From Streptococcus suis (GTDB taxonomy: Bacteria > Bacillota > Bacilli > Lactobacillales > Streptococcaceae): 64,000 nt of DNA. The stretch is from assembly GCF_017601095.1 (NCBI RefSeq), contig NZ_JAGFUX010000009.1, positions 17,331 through 81,330 of the forward strand, written 5' to 3'. The notes beneath the pieces are model-generated. The model was not told the DNA's origin. It saw only the letters and a list, made by a program, of their open reading frames with translations, and did not search any database. Positions 7,952 through 17,748 of the stretch are shown one piece after another. The position numbers and the translations under genes are program-made. The number at the start of each line of letters is the position of its first letter. The stretch's first letter is position 1.

Positions 7952-9097
7952 ATGAGTAAAGAAATGCTAGAAGCCTTCCGCGTTCTCGAGGAAGACATGG
8001 GTATTAACAAAGCAGACATTGTGGAAGCAGTTATGGAGTCTTTGCGCTCTGCTTACAAACGCCGTTATGGCCAGTCTGAATCAGCAGCCATCGAGTTTGA
8101 TGAGAAAAAAGGAGACTTCCAAGTCTATACAGTTCGTGAAGTTGTGGATGAAGTCTTTGATAGCCGCCTGGAAATCAGTTTAAAAGATGCCCTAGCGATT
8201 TCATCAGCCTATGAATTGGGAGATAAAATCAAATTTGCGGAATCTCCAGCTGAATTTGGTCGTGTTGCAGCCCAGTCTGCCAAACAGACCATCATGGAAA
8301 AAATGCGCAAGCAAAAACGTGCCATTACTTACAATACTTATAAGGCACACGAAAGTGAAATCATGTCTGGAACCGTAGAACGTTTTGATAACCGCTTCAT
8401 CTACGTAAATTTGGGGACGATCGAAGCACAATTGTCCAAGCAAGACCAAATTCCAGGCGAAGTTTTCCAATCGCATGACCGTATCGAAGTTTATGTCTAT
8501 AAAGTAGAGGACAATGGTCGCGGTGTCAATGTCTTCGTAAGCCGTAGCCATCCAGAGATGATCAAACGTCTTATGGAACAGGAAATTCCAGAAGTCTATG
8601 ACGGAACGGTTGAAATCATGAGTGTTTCGCGTGAGGCAGGTGACCGCACCAAGGTCGCTGTACGAAGCCACAATCCAAACGTCGATGCCATTGGTACCAT
8701 TGTCGGCCGTGGCGGTGCCAACATCAAGAAAATCACCAGCAAGTTCCACCCAGCTCGCTACGATGCTAAGAACGATCGTATGGTTCCAACCGAGGAAAAC
8801 ATCGATGTTATCGAGTGGGTAGCAGACGAAGCCGAGTTCATTTACAATGCTTTGGCGCCAGCAGAAGTGGATCAGGTTATCTTCGATACAGAAGATGGCA
8901 AACATGCCACAGTCGTTGTTCCAGACGACAAACTATCACTTGCCATTGGTCGTCGTGGACAAAACGTTCGCCTCGCGGCTCACTTGACTGGCTTCCGTAT
9001 CGACATCAAGTCTGCGACCGAGTACGAAGCTATCGAAGCAGCCTTGTACGGAGATGCAGGGCAGGCAGAATTTGAAGAAGCCGACGCAGCAGAATAG
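7952..9097 (+). CDS. nusA: NusA, transcription termination/antitermination factor
   Basis: RNA polymerase-binding elongation factor controlling pausing, termination and rRNA antitermination; 381 residues. Order of domains: N-terminal RNAP-binding domain (1-125), S1 (about 130-200), KH1 with GRGGANIKKI (about 255) and KH2 with GRRGQNVRLA (about 335), then a short acidic tail. As in other Firmicutes the acidic repeat domains of E. coli NusA are absent. ATG 7952 has AGGAAA upstream; a TTG seven codons earlier is less likely. Confidence 0.96.
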   Translation: MSKEMLEAFRVLEEDMGINKADIVEAVMESLRSAYKRRYGQSESAAIEFDEKKGDFQVYTVREVVDEVFDSRLEISLKDALAISSAYELGDKIKFAESPAEFGRVAAQSAKQTIMEKMRKQKRAITYNTYKAHESEIMSGTVERFDNRFIYVNLGTIEAQLSKQDQIPGEVFQSHDRIEVYVYKVEDNGRGVNVFVSRSHPEMIKRLMEQEIPEVYDGTVEIMSVSREAGDRTKVAVRSHNPNVDAIGTIVGRGGANIKKITSKFHPARYDAKNDRMVPTEENIDVIEWVADEAEFIYNALAPAEVDQVIFDTEDGKHATVVVPDDKLSLAIGRRGQNVRLAAHLTGFRIDIKSATEYEAIEAALYGDAGQAEFEEADAAE

Positions 9098-9115
9098 TCT
9101 AAGCAGGAGGTAGCC

Positions 9116-9412
9116 ATGGCAAAAGCTAGAAAGATACCTTTACGAAAATCAGTTGTATCAGGAGAAATCATTGACAAACGTGATTTACTCCGCATCGTTA
9201 AAAACAAGGAAGGCCAAGTCTTTATTGACCCAACAGGCAAGGCCAATGGCCGCGGAGCCTACATCAAGTTGGACAATGACGAGGCGGCTCAAGCCAAGAA
9301 GAAACAGGTTTTCAACCGTGCTTTTAGCATGGAAGTAACTCCTGAATTCTACGATGAATTGATTGCCTACGTTGACCACAAGGTCAAAAGGAGAGAGCTT
9401 GGACTCGAATAA
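9116..9412 (+). CDS. rnpM: RnpM (YlxR), RNase P modulator
   Basis: Small basic RNA-binding protein of 98 residues. YlxR proteins bind RNase P RNA and modulate its activity in Bacillus, hence the name RnpM; other reports describe a nucleoid or transcription role. Sequence features are KIPLRKSVVSG, RDLLRIVKN, and GRGAYIKLD, the family RNA-binding loop; two-thirds of charged residues are basic. AGGAGG lies 6 bases before ATG 9116. Overlaps ylxQ by 14 bases. One divergence: the usual Cys-containing CxxC/T start motif of many YlxR proteins is replaced by SVVSG. Confidence 0.9.
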   Translation: MAKARKIPLRKSVVSGEIIDKRDLLRIVKNKEGQVFIDPTGKANGRGAYIKLDNDEAAQAKKKQVFNRAFSMEVTPEFYDELIAYVDHKVKRRELGLE

Positions 9413-9707
9413 AACACAGAAAATCCTCAACCTGCTGGGCTTAGCCCAGCGAGCCGGTCGTTTGATTTCAGGTGAAGAATTGGTTGTGGAAGCCATTCAG
9501 AAAAAACAGGCCAGACTCGTCTTTTTAGCCGAGGATGCTGGCCCTAATCTAAGAAAAAAAATTACTGACAAAAGTCAGACTTATCAAGTAGAAGTTGTAA
9601 CCGCGTTTTCAACGCTGGAATTAAGCGTAGCTGTTGGAAAGAGTCGCAAGGTTCTTGCTGTAACAGACGCTGGATTTACTAAGAAGATGAGGTCTATTAT
9701 GGAATAG
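9399..9707 (+). CDS. ylxQ: YlxQ, L7Ae-family K-turn RNA-binding protein
   Basis: Ribosomal protein L7Ae/L30e-like protein of 102 residues that binds kink-turn RNA; role probably in the ribosome or RNase P. Motifs: [34 protein letters not shown], and [13 protein letters not shown]. The start is judged to be TTG 9399, since AAAGGAGAG precedes it at the right distance and an earlier in-frame start lies deep in rnpM. Starts inside the end of rnpM and 17 bases before infB, so expression is tightly coupled. Confidence 0.88.
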   Translation: MDSNKTQKILNLLGLAQRAGRLISGEELVVEAIQKKQARLVFLAEDAGPNLRKKITDKSQTYQVEVVTAFSTLELSVAVGKSRKVLAVTDAGFTKKMRSIME

Positions 9708-9724
9708 AACAGGAGGACAAGATA

Positions 9725-12502
9725 TTGTCTAAGAAGAGATTGTACGAAATTGCCAAAGAACTTGGCAAAGAAAGTAAAGAAATCGTCGCCAAGGCTAAGG
9801 AACTTGGGGCGGATGTAAAAAGTCATTCTTCAAGTGTTGAAGCTGACATTGCTCAAAAAATTGTTGCCAGCTTTTCAGCTACAAAAGCAAGTAGCACAGC
9901 ACCGGAGAAAGAGGTAGCAGAGCCAGCACCGGTCGCTACCGTTGCACCTAAGGTTTCTGAAGAAAAAACTGCCGTAGCTCCGAAAGAAGCGGCACCTGTA
10001 CAAGCTGTACAAAGACCGAAAAGTCGTAACTTTAAGGCGGAACGGGAGGCAAAGGCAAAAGAACAGGCTGAACGTCGCCAACAAGGTCGACCTGCCCATC
10101 AAGGACAGCAGGACAGACGTGGTGGACAAGACCGTCGTGATCAACAAGGTCGCAAGGAACGTCGAGATCAAGTGATAGGAGATCGTCGTGAGTTTCAAGG
10201 ACGTGATCGCCGTCAAGATCAAGGCAGAGACCGTCGCCAAGATCAGGGACGCGATCGTCGTTCACAAGGTGATAAGCCAGGTTTTGGTCGTCAGACCAAT
10301 CAGCGCCCTGTTGAACCGGCAGCACCGAAAATTGATTTCAAAGCTAGGGCAGCAGCATTAAAAGCTGAGCAAAATGCAGAATATGCTCGTAGCAGTGAGG
10401 AACGTTTCAAACAGGCTCAAGAAGCCAAGAAAAAAGTCGTGAAGCAAAAAGAAATCAAATTTGAAGAGCCGGTTTTGGAAACAAAGCCATTTGTTAAACC
10501 AGAGGCTGCTTCAATCGAAACGGCAAATGCTGATACCCGTCGCAAGAAACAAGCTCGACCAGACAAGAAACGTGACTTTACTAGTGACGAAGAAGATGGT
10601 CCACGGAAACAACAAAGAAATCGAAATAGTCAAAATCAAGTGAGAAATCAAAAAAATAGTAACTGGAATAGTAACAAGAAAAATAAAAAAGGCAAGAATA
10701 ACCAACCTGCCAAACCTGTCACAGAACGCAAGTTCCACGAATTGCCGACTGAATTTGAATACACTGCGGGCATGACGGTGGCAGAAATCGCCAAACGCAT
10801 CAAGCGTGAACCTGCTGAAATCGTTAAGAAACTCTTCATGATGGGCGTTATGGCCACTCAGAACCAATCTCTTGATGGAGATACCATCGAACTCCTCATG
10901 GTTGATTATGGTATTGAAGCCAAGGAAAAGGTTGAGGTTGACAATGCAGATATCGAGCGTTTCTTCGTCGAAGAAGGCTACCTCAATGAAGAGGAAATGG
11001 TAGAGCGTCCGCCAGTTGTAACCATCATGGGACACGTTGACCATGGTAAGACAACCCTTTTGGATACCCTTCGTAATTCCCGTGTCGCAACAGGCGAAGC
11101 GGGTGGTATAACCCAGCATATTGGTGCCTACCAAATCGAAGAAAATGGCAAGAAAATTACCTTCTTGGATACGCCTGGACACGCGGCCTTTACATCTATG
11201 CGTGCCCGCGGTGCATCAGTCACAGACTTGACAATCTTGGTTGTTGCCGCAGATGACGGTGTTATGCCACAGACCATTGAGGCTATCAACCACTCCAAAG
11301 CCGCCAACGTTCCAATCATCGTTGCTATCAACAAGATTGACAAACCAGGTGCCAACCCAGAGCGCGTCATCGGTGAATTGGCAGAACACGGCGTTATCTC
11401 AACTGCCTGGGGAGGTGAGTCTGAATTCGTAGAAATTTCTGCTAAGTTCAACCAAAACATTGATGAGTTGCTGGAAACAGTCCTTCTTGTTGCTGAGATT
11501 CAAGAACTCAAGGCAGATCCAACTGTTCGTGCAATCGGAACGGTTATCGAAGCTCACTTGGACAAAGGAAAAGGTGCGGTTGCAACTCTCCTCGTTCAAC
11601 AAGGTACTTTGAATGTTCAAGACCCAATCGTTGTCGGAAATACCTTCGGTCGTGTCCGTGCTATGACAAACGACCTCGGTCGTCGTGTCAAGGTTGCTGG
11701 ACCTTCTACACCAGTATCCATTACAGGTCTCAATGAAGCCCCAATGGCTGGTGATCATTTCGCGGTCTATGAAGATGAAAAATCTGCCCGTGCAGCAGGT
11801 GAAGAGCGTGCTAAACGTGCCCTTCTCAAACAACGTCAGGCAACGCAACGTGTCAGCCTTGAAAACCTCTTTGATACCCTTAAAGCTGGTGAAGTTAAGT
11901 CTGTTAATGTAATCATCAAGGCAGATGTACAAGGTTCCGTTGAAGCCCTTGCTTCATCCCTTCAAAAGATTGAAGTAGAAGGTGTGCGTGTCAATATCGT
12001 TCACTCAGCAGTTGGTGCCATTAATGAATCAGATATCACACTTGCAGAAGCATCCAATGCGCTCGTTATTGGTTTCAACGTTCGTCCAACTGCTGAAGCT
12101 CGTAGTCAAGCAGAAGCGGATGATGTAGAAGTACGTCTCCATAGCATCATATATAAGGTGATTGAAGAGATGGAAGACGCCATGAAAGGGATGTTGGATC
12201 CTGAATACGAAGAAAAAATCATCGGTGAAGCAATCATCCGTGAAACCTTCAAAGTGTCTAAAGTTGGCACAATCGGTGGTTTCATGGTTGTACGTGGTAA
12301 GGTTACCCGTGATTCAAGTGTCCGTGTTATCCGAGACGGTGTGGTAATCTTTGATGGTAAATTGGGAAGCTTGAAGCGTTACAAAGATGACGTGAAAGAA
12401 GTCGGTAATGCCCAAGAAGGTGGTTTGATGATTGAAAACTATAACGACATTCGTGTAGATGATACCATCGAAGCCTACATCATGGAAGAAATCAAGAAAT
12501 AG
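9725..12502 (+). CDS. infB: Translation initiation factor IF-2
   Basis: GTPase placing fMet-tRNA on the 30S subunit and promoting subunit joining; 925 residues. N-terminal IF2N helix ([12 protein letters not shown]), then a long disordered basic stretch rich in Arg/Asp/Gln with [12 protein letters not shown] tandem repeats (about residues 155-185), a second IF2N segment near 350, G domain from about 430 with [14 protein letters not shown] and NKID, then domains II, III and the C-terminal fMet-tRNA-binding domain. Start is TTG 9725 with AGGAGGA upstream. No internal break. Confidence 0.97.
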   Translation: MSKKRLYEIAKELGKESKEIVAKAKELGADVKSHSSSVEADIAQKIVASFSATKASSTAPEKEVAEPAPVATVAPKVSEEKTAVAPKEAAPVQAVQRPKSRNFKAEREAKAKEQAERRQQGRPAHQGQQDRRGGQDRRDQQGRKERRDQVIGDRREFQGRDRRQDQGRDRRQDQGRDRRSQGDKPGFGRQTNQRPVEPAAPKIDFKARAAALKAEQNAEYARSSEERFKQAQEAKKKVVKQKEIKFEEPVLETKPFVKPEAASIETANADTRRKKQARPDKKRDFTSDEEDGPRKQQRNRNSQNQVRNQKNSNWNSNKKNKKGKNNQPAKPVTERKFHELPTEFEYTAGMTVAEIAKRIKREPAEIVKKLFMMGVMATQNQSLDGDTIELLMVDYGIEAKEKVEVDNADIERFFVEEGYLNEEEMVERPPVVTIMGHVDHGKTTLLDTLRNSRVATGEAGGITQHIGAYQIEENGKKITFLDTPGHAAFTSMRARGASVTDLTILVVAADDGVMPQTIEAINHSKAANVPIIVAINKIDKPGANPERVIGELAEHGVISTAWGGESEFVEISAKFNQNIDELLETVLLVAEIQELKADPTVRAIGTVIEAHLDKGKGAVATLLVQQGTLNVQDPIVVGNTFGRVRAMTNDLGRRVKVAGPSTPVSITGLNEAPMAGDHFAVYEDEKSARAAGEERAKRALLKQRQATQRVSLENLFDTLKAGEVKSVNVIIKADVQGSVEALASSLQKIEVEGVRVNIVHSAVGAINESDITLAEASNALVIGFNVRPTAEARSQAEADDVEVRLHSIIYKVIEEMEDAMKGMLDPEYEEKIIGEAIIRETFKVSKVGTIGGFMVVRGKVTRDSSVRVIRDGVVIFDGKLGSLKRYKDDVKEVGNAQEGGLMIENYNDIRVDDTIEAYIMEEIKK

Positions 12503-12581
12503 CAGCTTTTTAAAAAGCAAAAGTACGGGTGTCATGGGAATGGAGATGTTCCTTCTACCGATGCCCTCTTATGAACTAATG

Positions 12582-12608
12582 TCAAGCTGAGGAAACTCAG
12601 CTTTTCTA
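12582..12608 (+). terminator. Hairpin in the infB-rbfA spacer (weak terminator)
   Basis: AAGCTGAG and CTCAGCTT close a GAAA tetraloop, followed by only four Ts. Upstream, 12527-12570 holds another imperfect fold (GGGTGTC with GATGCCC). Because rbfA lacks an obvious promoter of its own, this is more likely an attenuator or processing element than a full stop. Confidence 0.55.
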
Positions 12609-12629
12609 TCATGTAAGAAAGGAAAGAAT

Positions 12630-12980
12630 ATGGCAAACCATTTTCGAACAGACCGTGTGGGTATGGAAATCAAGCGTGAAGTCAATGAGATTTTGCAAAA
12701 GAAAGTCCGGGATCCTCGTGTGCAAGGTGTGACCATCACCGATGTCCAGATGGTTGGGGATTTGTCGATGGCCAAAGTTTGCTATACGATTATGAGTAAC
12801 CTGGCTTCTGACAACCAAAAAGCCCAAACAGGGCTTGAAAAAGCAACAGGAACCATTAAGAGAGAACTAGGTCGTAAACTGACTCTCTATAAAATTCCTG
12901 ATTTGGTCTTTGAAAAAGACCAATCCATTGAGTACGGCAACAAAATTGACCAAATGCTGCGTGCTCTAGAACAAAAATAG
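12630..12980 (+). CDS. rbfA: RbfA, ribosome-binding factor A
   Basis: Cold-shock 30S assembly factor that binds near helix 1 and the decoding region of 16S rRNA; 116 residues, single KH-like domain. Motifs: [47 protein letters not shown]-like stretch and the C-terminal [15 protein letters not shown]. Ends the rimP operon and is followed by a terminator at 12981-13010. Confidence 0.95.
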   Translation: MANHFRTDRVGMEIKREVNEILQKKVRDPRVQGVTITDVQMVGDLSMAKVCYTIMSNLASDNQKAQTGLEKATGTIKRELGRKLTLYKIPDLVFEKDQSIEYGNKIDQMLRALEQK

Positions 12981-13012
12981 AAAAGCTGGTTTATCCAGTT
13001 TTTTCTTTTTAA
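12981..13012 (+). terminator. Terminator after rbfA
   Basis: AAGCTGG and CCAGTTT (one G-T pair) enclose a short loop, followed by TTTTCTTTTT. Confidence 0.75.
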
Positions 13013-13018
13013 TTAAAA

Positions 13019-13047
13019 TTTACAGACAATTCAAAGAATGGTATACT
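13019..13047 (+). promoter_or_regulatory. Promoter of the ABC/ECF transport locus
   Basis: TTTACA (13019-13024), 17-bp spacer, TATACT (13042-13047) preceded by TGG. No operator is obvious around it. Confidence 0.75.
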
Positions 13048-13077
13048 AGATGTAAATACTTGTAGATGAGGTGGAGT

Positions 13078-14838
13078 ATGGCGCAGGAACAGGAGAAAAT
13101 CTCCAGAGAAAAGAAAAAAGCCCTCTTGAAGCGGCTCAAAGAACGCATCAAACCTAAGATGAAGCTGGTTTATTTGGCAGCCTTTCTGTCCTGGGTGCAA
13201 TTTTTGATGCGGATTATTTCCTTCTATCTGATTGCTAAGGGTTTTGTGACCTACTTTGAGGGTGGTCAGGTTAATTTGGGACGCTTTGTCCTCATCTTGT
13301 TGGGGCTCAATGCCTTTGGCTATGGTGTGGCTTTGATTGCCAAGCGTTTGCAGGGACTGGGCTCTCAGTTTGCACGGGATTCGCTCAAGCAGTCCTTCTT
13401 TGAGGCCCTTTTGGCCAAGGATGGTCAGTTCGAGTCAAAAGCGACAGCAGCGGATGTCTTTAATATCGCTTCACAGGGGATTGATAGTCTGGATACTTAT
13501 TATTCCTACTATATGGCTTCTTCCTTGCGGACCCAGTTCAACTGTGCGACCGTTCTCTTGCTAGTTTTTCTGATTTTCCCGCTGGGTGCGGTCATCTTCA
13601 TCTTAGCTCTGCCTCTGATTCCGATTTCCATCATTGCCATGCAGAAGCGGTCCAAGCGGATCATGAATCGCTATTGGGGCTCCTACATGGATGTGGGCAA
13701 TCTTTTCTTGGACGACCTCAAGGGGCTCAACACCCTCTATTCCTATCAGGCGGACGCGACTTATGAGAAAACCTTCAATGAGCAGGCCGAGGACTTCCGC
13801 GATGCCACTATGGAGTTGCTCAGTTTTCAGCTGCAAGCGGTGGGCTACATGGATGCGGTCATGTATCTGGGGATTGGCTTGTCTGGTTTTGTGGCGGTCA
13901 ATAGCCTAGCGGCAGGCAATTTGTCCCTCTTTAGTATGCTCTTCTTTGTCCTCATTGCGACGGAGTTTTTTGCACCCATACGGGAGCAGGGCTACGGTAT
14001 GCACTTGGTTATGATGAATACCAAGATGGCGGATCGCATTTTTGGTTTCTTGGACAGCATGACAGCGGAGCAGGAAATCGATTCTGTCCATGTGCCTGCT
14101 TTTGACAGTCTAAAACTAGAAGCTCTGGCCTTTGCCTACGGAGAAAAGCCAGTCTTAAAAGATATTTCCATGACCATGACAGCTGGAAAGGTCTATGCCT
14201 TGGCGGGTGAGTCAGGCCAGGGGAAAACCACCTTGGCCCAGCTGCTCTTGAGACGCTTGCGGGCGGATAAGGGAGCTATTTACTTGGGTGAGCAGGAGAT
14301 TGCTGGTATCAGTCAGCTTTCTCTGAATGAGCAAGTCCTCTATGTGTCGGGTCAATCCACCTTGCTCAACCAGTCTATCTATGAAAATTTACGCATGGCT
14401 TGTGATTTGTCCAAGGAGGACATCTTGGCTTGGGCAGATCAGCAGGGGGTCTTGCAGTTTGTCAAGAATCTGCCAGACGGTTTGGATACGATTGTGGGTG
14501 ATGACGGTGCTTTCTTGTCGCCTGGTCAACGCCAGCAGGTTATCTGTGCCCGTGCGGTCTTGGCAAAACGTTTCCTTTATATCTTTGACGAGGTGACGTC
14601 CAGCGTCGATCAGGACAATGAAGGCTTGATTTACGACCTGATTAACCTGGTGGCAAAGGATGCCATTGTCATCATCATTACCCATAAGATGAAGCAGGTG
14701 GAGCAGGCAGATGACATTCTCTTCCTGTCTGCCGAAGGGGTTGTGACAGGCAATCATGATATGCTTTATCAGACTAGCTTGGCTTATGGTCAGCTGGTCG
14801 ATCAACAAAGAGAATTGGAGGAAGCCGTTTATGGATAA
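13078..14838 (+). CDS. ABC half-transporter (permease-ATPase fusion), first subunit
   Basis: Type IV (exporter-fold) half transporter of 586 residues: six helices in the first 310, then a nucleotide-binding domain with Walker A GESGQGKTT, signature LSPGQRQQ (Pro for Gly) and Walker B FLYIFDEVTS, H-loop ITHKM. Probably forms a heterodimer with the next gene. Such pairs act as exporters or, in the YbtPQ/IrtAB group, as siderophore importers. The ECF genes in the same operon favour uptake of a metal complex or cofactor, but that is inference. ATG 13078 has GAGGTGGAG upstream, and overlaps downstream gene by 8 bases. Confidence 0.85.
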   Translation: MAQEQEKISREKKKALLKRLKERIKPKMKLVYLAAFLSWVQFLMRIISFYLIAKGFVTYFEGGQVNLGRFVLILLGLNAFGYGVALIAKRLQGLGSQFARDSLKQSFFEALLAKDGQFESKATAADVFNIASQGIDSLDTYYSYYMASSLRTQFNCATVLLLVFLIFPLGAVIFILALPLIPISIIAMQKRSKRIMNRYWGSYMDVGNLFLDDLKGLNTLYSYQADATYEKTFNEQAEDFRDATMELLSFQLQAVGYMDAVMYLGIGLSGFVAVNSLAAGNLSLFSMLFFVLIATEFFAPIREQGYGMHLVMMNTKMADRIFGFLDSMTAEQEIDSVHVPAFDSLKLEALAFAYGEKPVLKDISMTMTAGKVYALAGESGQGKTTLAQLLLRRLRADKGAIYLGEQEIAGISQLSLNEQVLYVSGQSTLLNQSIYENLRMACDLSKEDILAWADQQGVLQFVKNLPDGLDTIVGDDGAFLSPGQRQQVICARAVLAKRFLYIFDEVTSSVDQDNEGLIYDLINLVAKDAIVIIITHKMKQVEQADDILFLSAEGVVTGNHDMLYQTSLAYGQLVDQQRELEEAVYG

Positions 14839-16492
14839 GAAAGAAATACCAACAAATGTGCTGATTCCGAGACTCTTGCAGTCCATGAAGCACCTCTTGC
14901 CACGGATTGCGGTGGCGGTCTGCTTTGCGGTCTTGGGACAGGTGGTGACCATTGCTATTCCAGTCATGCTGGTCTATCTGGCTTTTGATGCCCTTACTGG
15001 CAATCCTGCTTCGCTATGGACCTTGGGGATCCTCATTCTCCTAGCTCTTTTACGTGGTGCCTTCCGCTATGGCGAGCATTACTTTGGTCATTATGTGGCC
15101 TTTCATACGTTGGCGGCTTACCGTCGCTTGATTTTCGCAAAATTGCGGGCCCTGGCTCCTGGGAAATTGGATCGGCAGGACAGCGGTAGCCTGCTTAAGA
15201 TGATTGGGGAGGACATTGAGGCCTTGGAGGTTTTCTTTGCCCATACTATTGCTCCCATTTGCACAGGGATTCTGGTGGCACTTGGTCTGACAGTCTATTT
15301 CGGTCTATCCAGCTGGGGTTTGGCTTTGCTGGCTCTGGTGACCTATGCTCTGTTGGCGATTGCTATTCCAAATCAGTTTGCCAAGCAGCTGCAGCCCTTG
15401 CTCAAGGAACAAAATGCCAGTCGTAAGGGCTATGTGTCCTACTTTATTGAAAGTCTTAGGAGCATGAAGGATCTCATGCAGTTCCAGCAGACAAATGAAC
15501 GCTTTGCCAGTCTGACCCAGAGAAGCCAAGAGGTCAATGGTCAGGAGCGAAAGGTCGCTCAAACTAACTTTATGCAGTATGCCGTTTCCTTCTTGGTGGT
15601 GGGCTTGTCTATCATGGGCTTTGCCTGGCTGACCTTCGACTTAGTCGGCAGTCAGAGCTTGGATTTGGCGACAGGAGTAGCCCTTTTGGTTTCCTTTACC
15701 AGTTCCTTTGCTCCCTTCTTGGAACTCAGCCGTCTGCCTCTTGGTTTCAAGCGGGCTATGAATGCTGGTCGCAACATCTATGCTCTTTTGGATGAAAAAG
15801 AAGCAGAGCGAACAGGTGAGCTGGTCGAGGTCAGCGTGACAGACATTACCATTGAGCAACTGGACTTCGACTATGATGACCGAGAAACAGGACTTTACCG
15901 CAACCTGTCTGTTCAGTTTGAACAAGATGGAATTATTGGCTTGGTTGGGGAATCAGGTGCAGGAAAATCCACCTTGATGAAATTGATCATGCGCTGGTAT
16001 GATTGGCAAAAAGGTCAAATCCGCCTGTCTGGCTTGGATAGTCGGCAGGTAGATAAGGCACATTTGCAGGGGTCTTTTGCCTATGTACCACAGGTGCCAC
16101 AAATCTTCCGCCAGACCATTCGGGAAAATCTTGTCTTGGGACGGACAGATGTGTCGGACGAAACCATCATGGACTTGGCAGAAAAATGCCACATGAAAAA
16201 ACGGATTTTGGCAGCACCGCAGGGCTTGGATACGCTTGTGGAAGCCAGTGACTTTTCAGCAGGAGAAGGGCAACGTTTGGAACTCATGCGGGCCCTGCTC
16301 AAAAATGCGGACTGCTATATCTTTGATGAGCCAACTAGTAACCTAGATTCGCTCAATGAAGCCCGCTTTATCCAGCTGGTCAAGGAACACTGTCAGGGCA
16401 TGGTCTTCTTGATTTCCCATAGAAGCTCGACCATGGCCTGTGCGGATGTTATTTTCCGCTTGGAAGACGGGCAATTAGTAAAGGAAAAATAA
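14831..16492 (+). CDS. ABC half-transporter (permease-ATPase fusion), second subunit
   Basis: Partner half transporter of 553 residues: six helices (to about residue 300) and an ATPase domain with Walker A GESGAGKST, degenerate signature FSAGEGQR, Walker B CYIFDEPTSN and H-loop LISHR. The signature motifs of both subunits deviate from LSGGQ, so one or both composite ATP sites may be weak, as in many heterodimeric ABC proteins. GGAGGAAG precedes ATG 14831; the reading frame upstream lies inside the first subunit. The S component starts directly after its stop codon. Confidence 0.85.
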   Translation: MDKKEIPTNVLIPRLLQSMKHLLPRIAVAVCFAVLGQVVTIAIPVMLVYLAFDALTGNPASLWTLGILILLALLRGAFRYGEHYFGHYVAFHTLAAYRRLIFAKLRALAPGKLDRQDSGSLLKMIGEDIEALEVFFAHTIAPICTGILVALGLTVYFGLSSWGLALLALVTYALLAIAIPNQFAKQLQPLLKEQNASRKGYVSYFIESLRSMKDLMQFQQTNERFASLTQRSQEVNGQERKVAQTNFMQYAVSFLVVGLSIMGFAWLTFDLVGSQSLDLATGVALLVSFTSSFAPFLELSRLPLGFKRAMNAGRNIYALLDEKEAERTGELVEVSVTDITIEQLDFDYDDRETGLYRNLSVQFEQDGIIGLVGESGAGKSTLMKLIMRWYDWQKGQIRLSGLDSRQVDKAHLQGSFAYVPQVPQIFRQTIRENLVLGRTDVSDETIMDLAEKCHMKKRILAAPQGLDTLVEASDFSAGEGQRLELMRALLKNADCYIFDEPTSNLDSLNEARFIQLVKEHCQGMVFLISHRSSTMACADVIFRLEDGQLVKEK

Positions 16493-17086
16493 ATGAAACA
16501 ATTAAAAATCAAGGACCTCATGGTGACGGGTGCCTTTGCTGGTTTGTATTTTCTGTGTGTGGGTCTGGGGACCTTGATCGGTGTCTTTTTTGACCGGTCT
16601 GGTAATATGATGTATGCTCCAGCTTTTGCAGCCCTCTTGGCTGGTCCAGTCTATATGCTCTTGATTGCCAAGGTTGGCAAGTTTGGCTCCATTAGTTTGG
16701 TTGGTGCGGTCATGGCCTGCTTCTTTTTCCTGTCAGGCTATATGACAGCGGCCTTTCTGCCTAGTTTGACCTTTGGTCTGCTGGGAGATTTGGTGGCCAA
16801 GTTCGGTGCCTATAAGAACAAATGGAGTAATCTCCTCAGCTTTGTGGTCTTCTCTTTTGGCAACCTCGGACCTATTATTCTTATGTGGTTCATGCGAGAT
16901 GCCTATGAAGCTAGCCTATTGGCTCGTGGTAAATCAGCAGAGTATGTGGCCAGAGTTATGCTAGACTTTACACCGGGAAATGTCCTCTGGTTATCCTTTA
17001 CCATTACCTTGACAGCTAGTCTGAGTGGCCTTTTTGGACAATACATGGTCAAACGCTATTTTGACCGTTCAGGTTTGGTCGGATGA
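16493..17086 (+). CDS. MptD/Trep_Strep family ECF-type S component
   Basis: Substrate-binding membrane subunit of 197 residues with five to six hydrophobic helices (about 13-35, 45-62, 68-90, 95-110, 120-140, 165-190). It resembles the Trep_Strep family of integral membrane proteins found in streptococci and treponemes next to ECF T and ATPase genes. Such S components bind vitamins, cofactors or metal complexes; no substrate can be read here. AGGAAA precedes the ATG, and the end overlaps the T component by 4 bases. Confidence 0.75.
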   Translation: MKQLKIKDLMVTGAFAGLYFLCVGLGTLIGVFFDRSGNMMYAPAFAALLAGPVYMLLIAKVGKFGSISLVGAVMACFFFLSGYMTAAFLPSLTFGLLGDLVAKFGAYKNKWSNLLSFVVFSFGNLGPIILMWFMRDAYEASLLARGKSAEYVARVMLDFTPGNVLWLSFTITLTASLSGLFGQYMVKRYFDRSGLVG

Positions 17087-17748
17087 AACTCGATGCACGC
17101 AGTAAAATTCTCTTGGTCGTCTTCACCAGTTTTACCTATGGTATGCGGCTGAGCGGACTGGAAAATGCAGTCTTGGTCTGTGGACTAAGCCTGCTTTTCT
17201 GGTTTTCTGGCAAGCCTAGGATGACGGTTGTCGGACTTCTTGGCTACGGATTCTTTTTAGGGCTATCCTATTGGTCAATCCTTCCAGCTTGGTTAACACA
17301 CTTGTTTGTTGTGATAGGATACATTTGGCCACCGCTTCTGGCAGGGCATTTGCTTCTTATGACCACCAGCAGCTATGACCTTATTCATGGCCTGCGGAAA
17401 TGGCGGTTTCCTGAAACCTTCCTTTTGACCTTGGGTGTCATGTTTCGCTTTTTGCCAGCTATTAAGTCGGACGCCAGGCATATCCAGGCATCCTTGAAGG
17501 TCAGAGGAATATTTCTCAGCGGATGGGCTCTGCTTATCCAACCGCTACGCTATCTGGAATACTTTTTAGTTCCCCTTATGCTTTCTCTCTTGGCAACCGC
17601 CCAAGATTTGACGGTGGCAACCTTGACCAAGGGAATGGCTATGAATGGACGTCCCAGTGAATTTGTCAAGTCGCGTTGGACTTGGCTAGATTGGAGTCTC
17701 TGCCTATGTTGTCTGATTTTTCTTCTATGGACACGGCTATCACAATAA
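17083..17748 (+). CDS. ECF transporter T component (EcfT/CbiQ family)
   Basis: Energy-coupling transmembrane subunit of 221 residues that links the ATPases to the S component. Helices occupy about residues 10-85 and 95-125, with a C-terminal helix near 200-218. The coupling-helix region contains FLLTLGVMFRFLPAI and the Arg-rich SLKVRGIFL, equivalent to the paired A-R-G signatures of EcfT. Smaller than housekeeping EcfT (about 265 residues), as expected for a dedicated module. Joined to the S gene by a 4-base overlap and to the ATPase gene by a 43-base overlap. Confidence 0.82.
   Translation: MKLDARSKILLVVFTSFTYGMRLSGLENAVLVCGLSLLFWFSGKPRMTVVGLLGYGFFLGLSYWSILPAWLTHLFVVIGYIWPPLLAGHLLLMTTSSYDLIHGLRKWRFPETFLLTLGVMFRFLPAIKSDARHIQASLKVRGIFLSGWALLIQPLRYLEYFLVPLMLSLLATAQDLTVATLTKGMAMNGRPSEFVKSRWTWLDWSLCLCCLIFLLWTRLSQ

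Noticed and set aside
8204..8905. Long open frame on the minus strand of nusA
   Set aside because: Mirror image of a strongly coding gene; composition and position are typical of a shadow frame.
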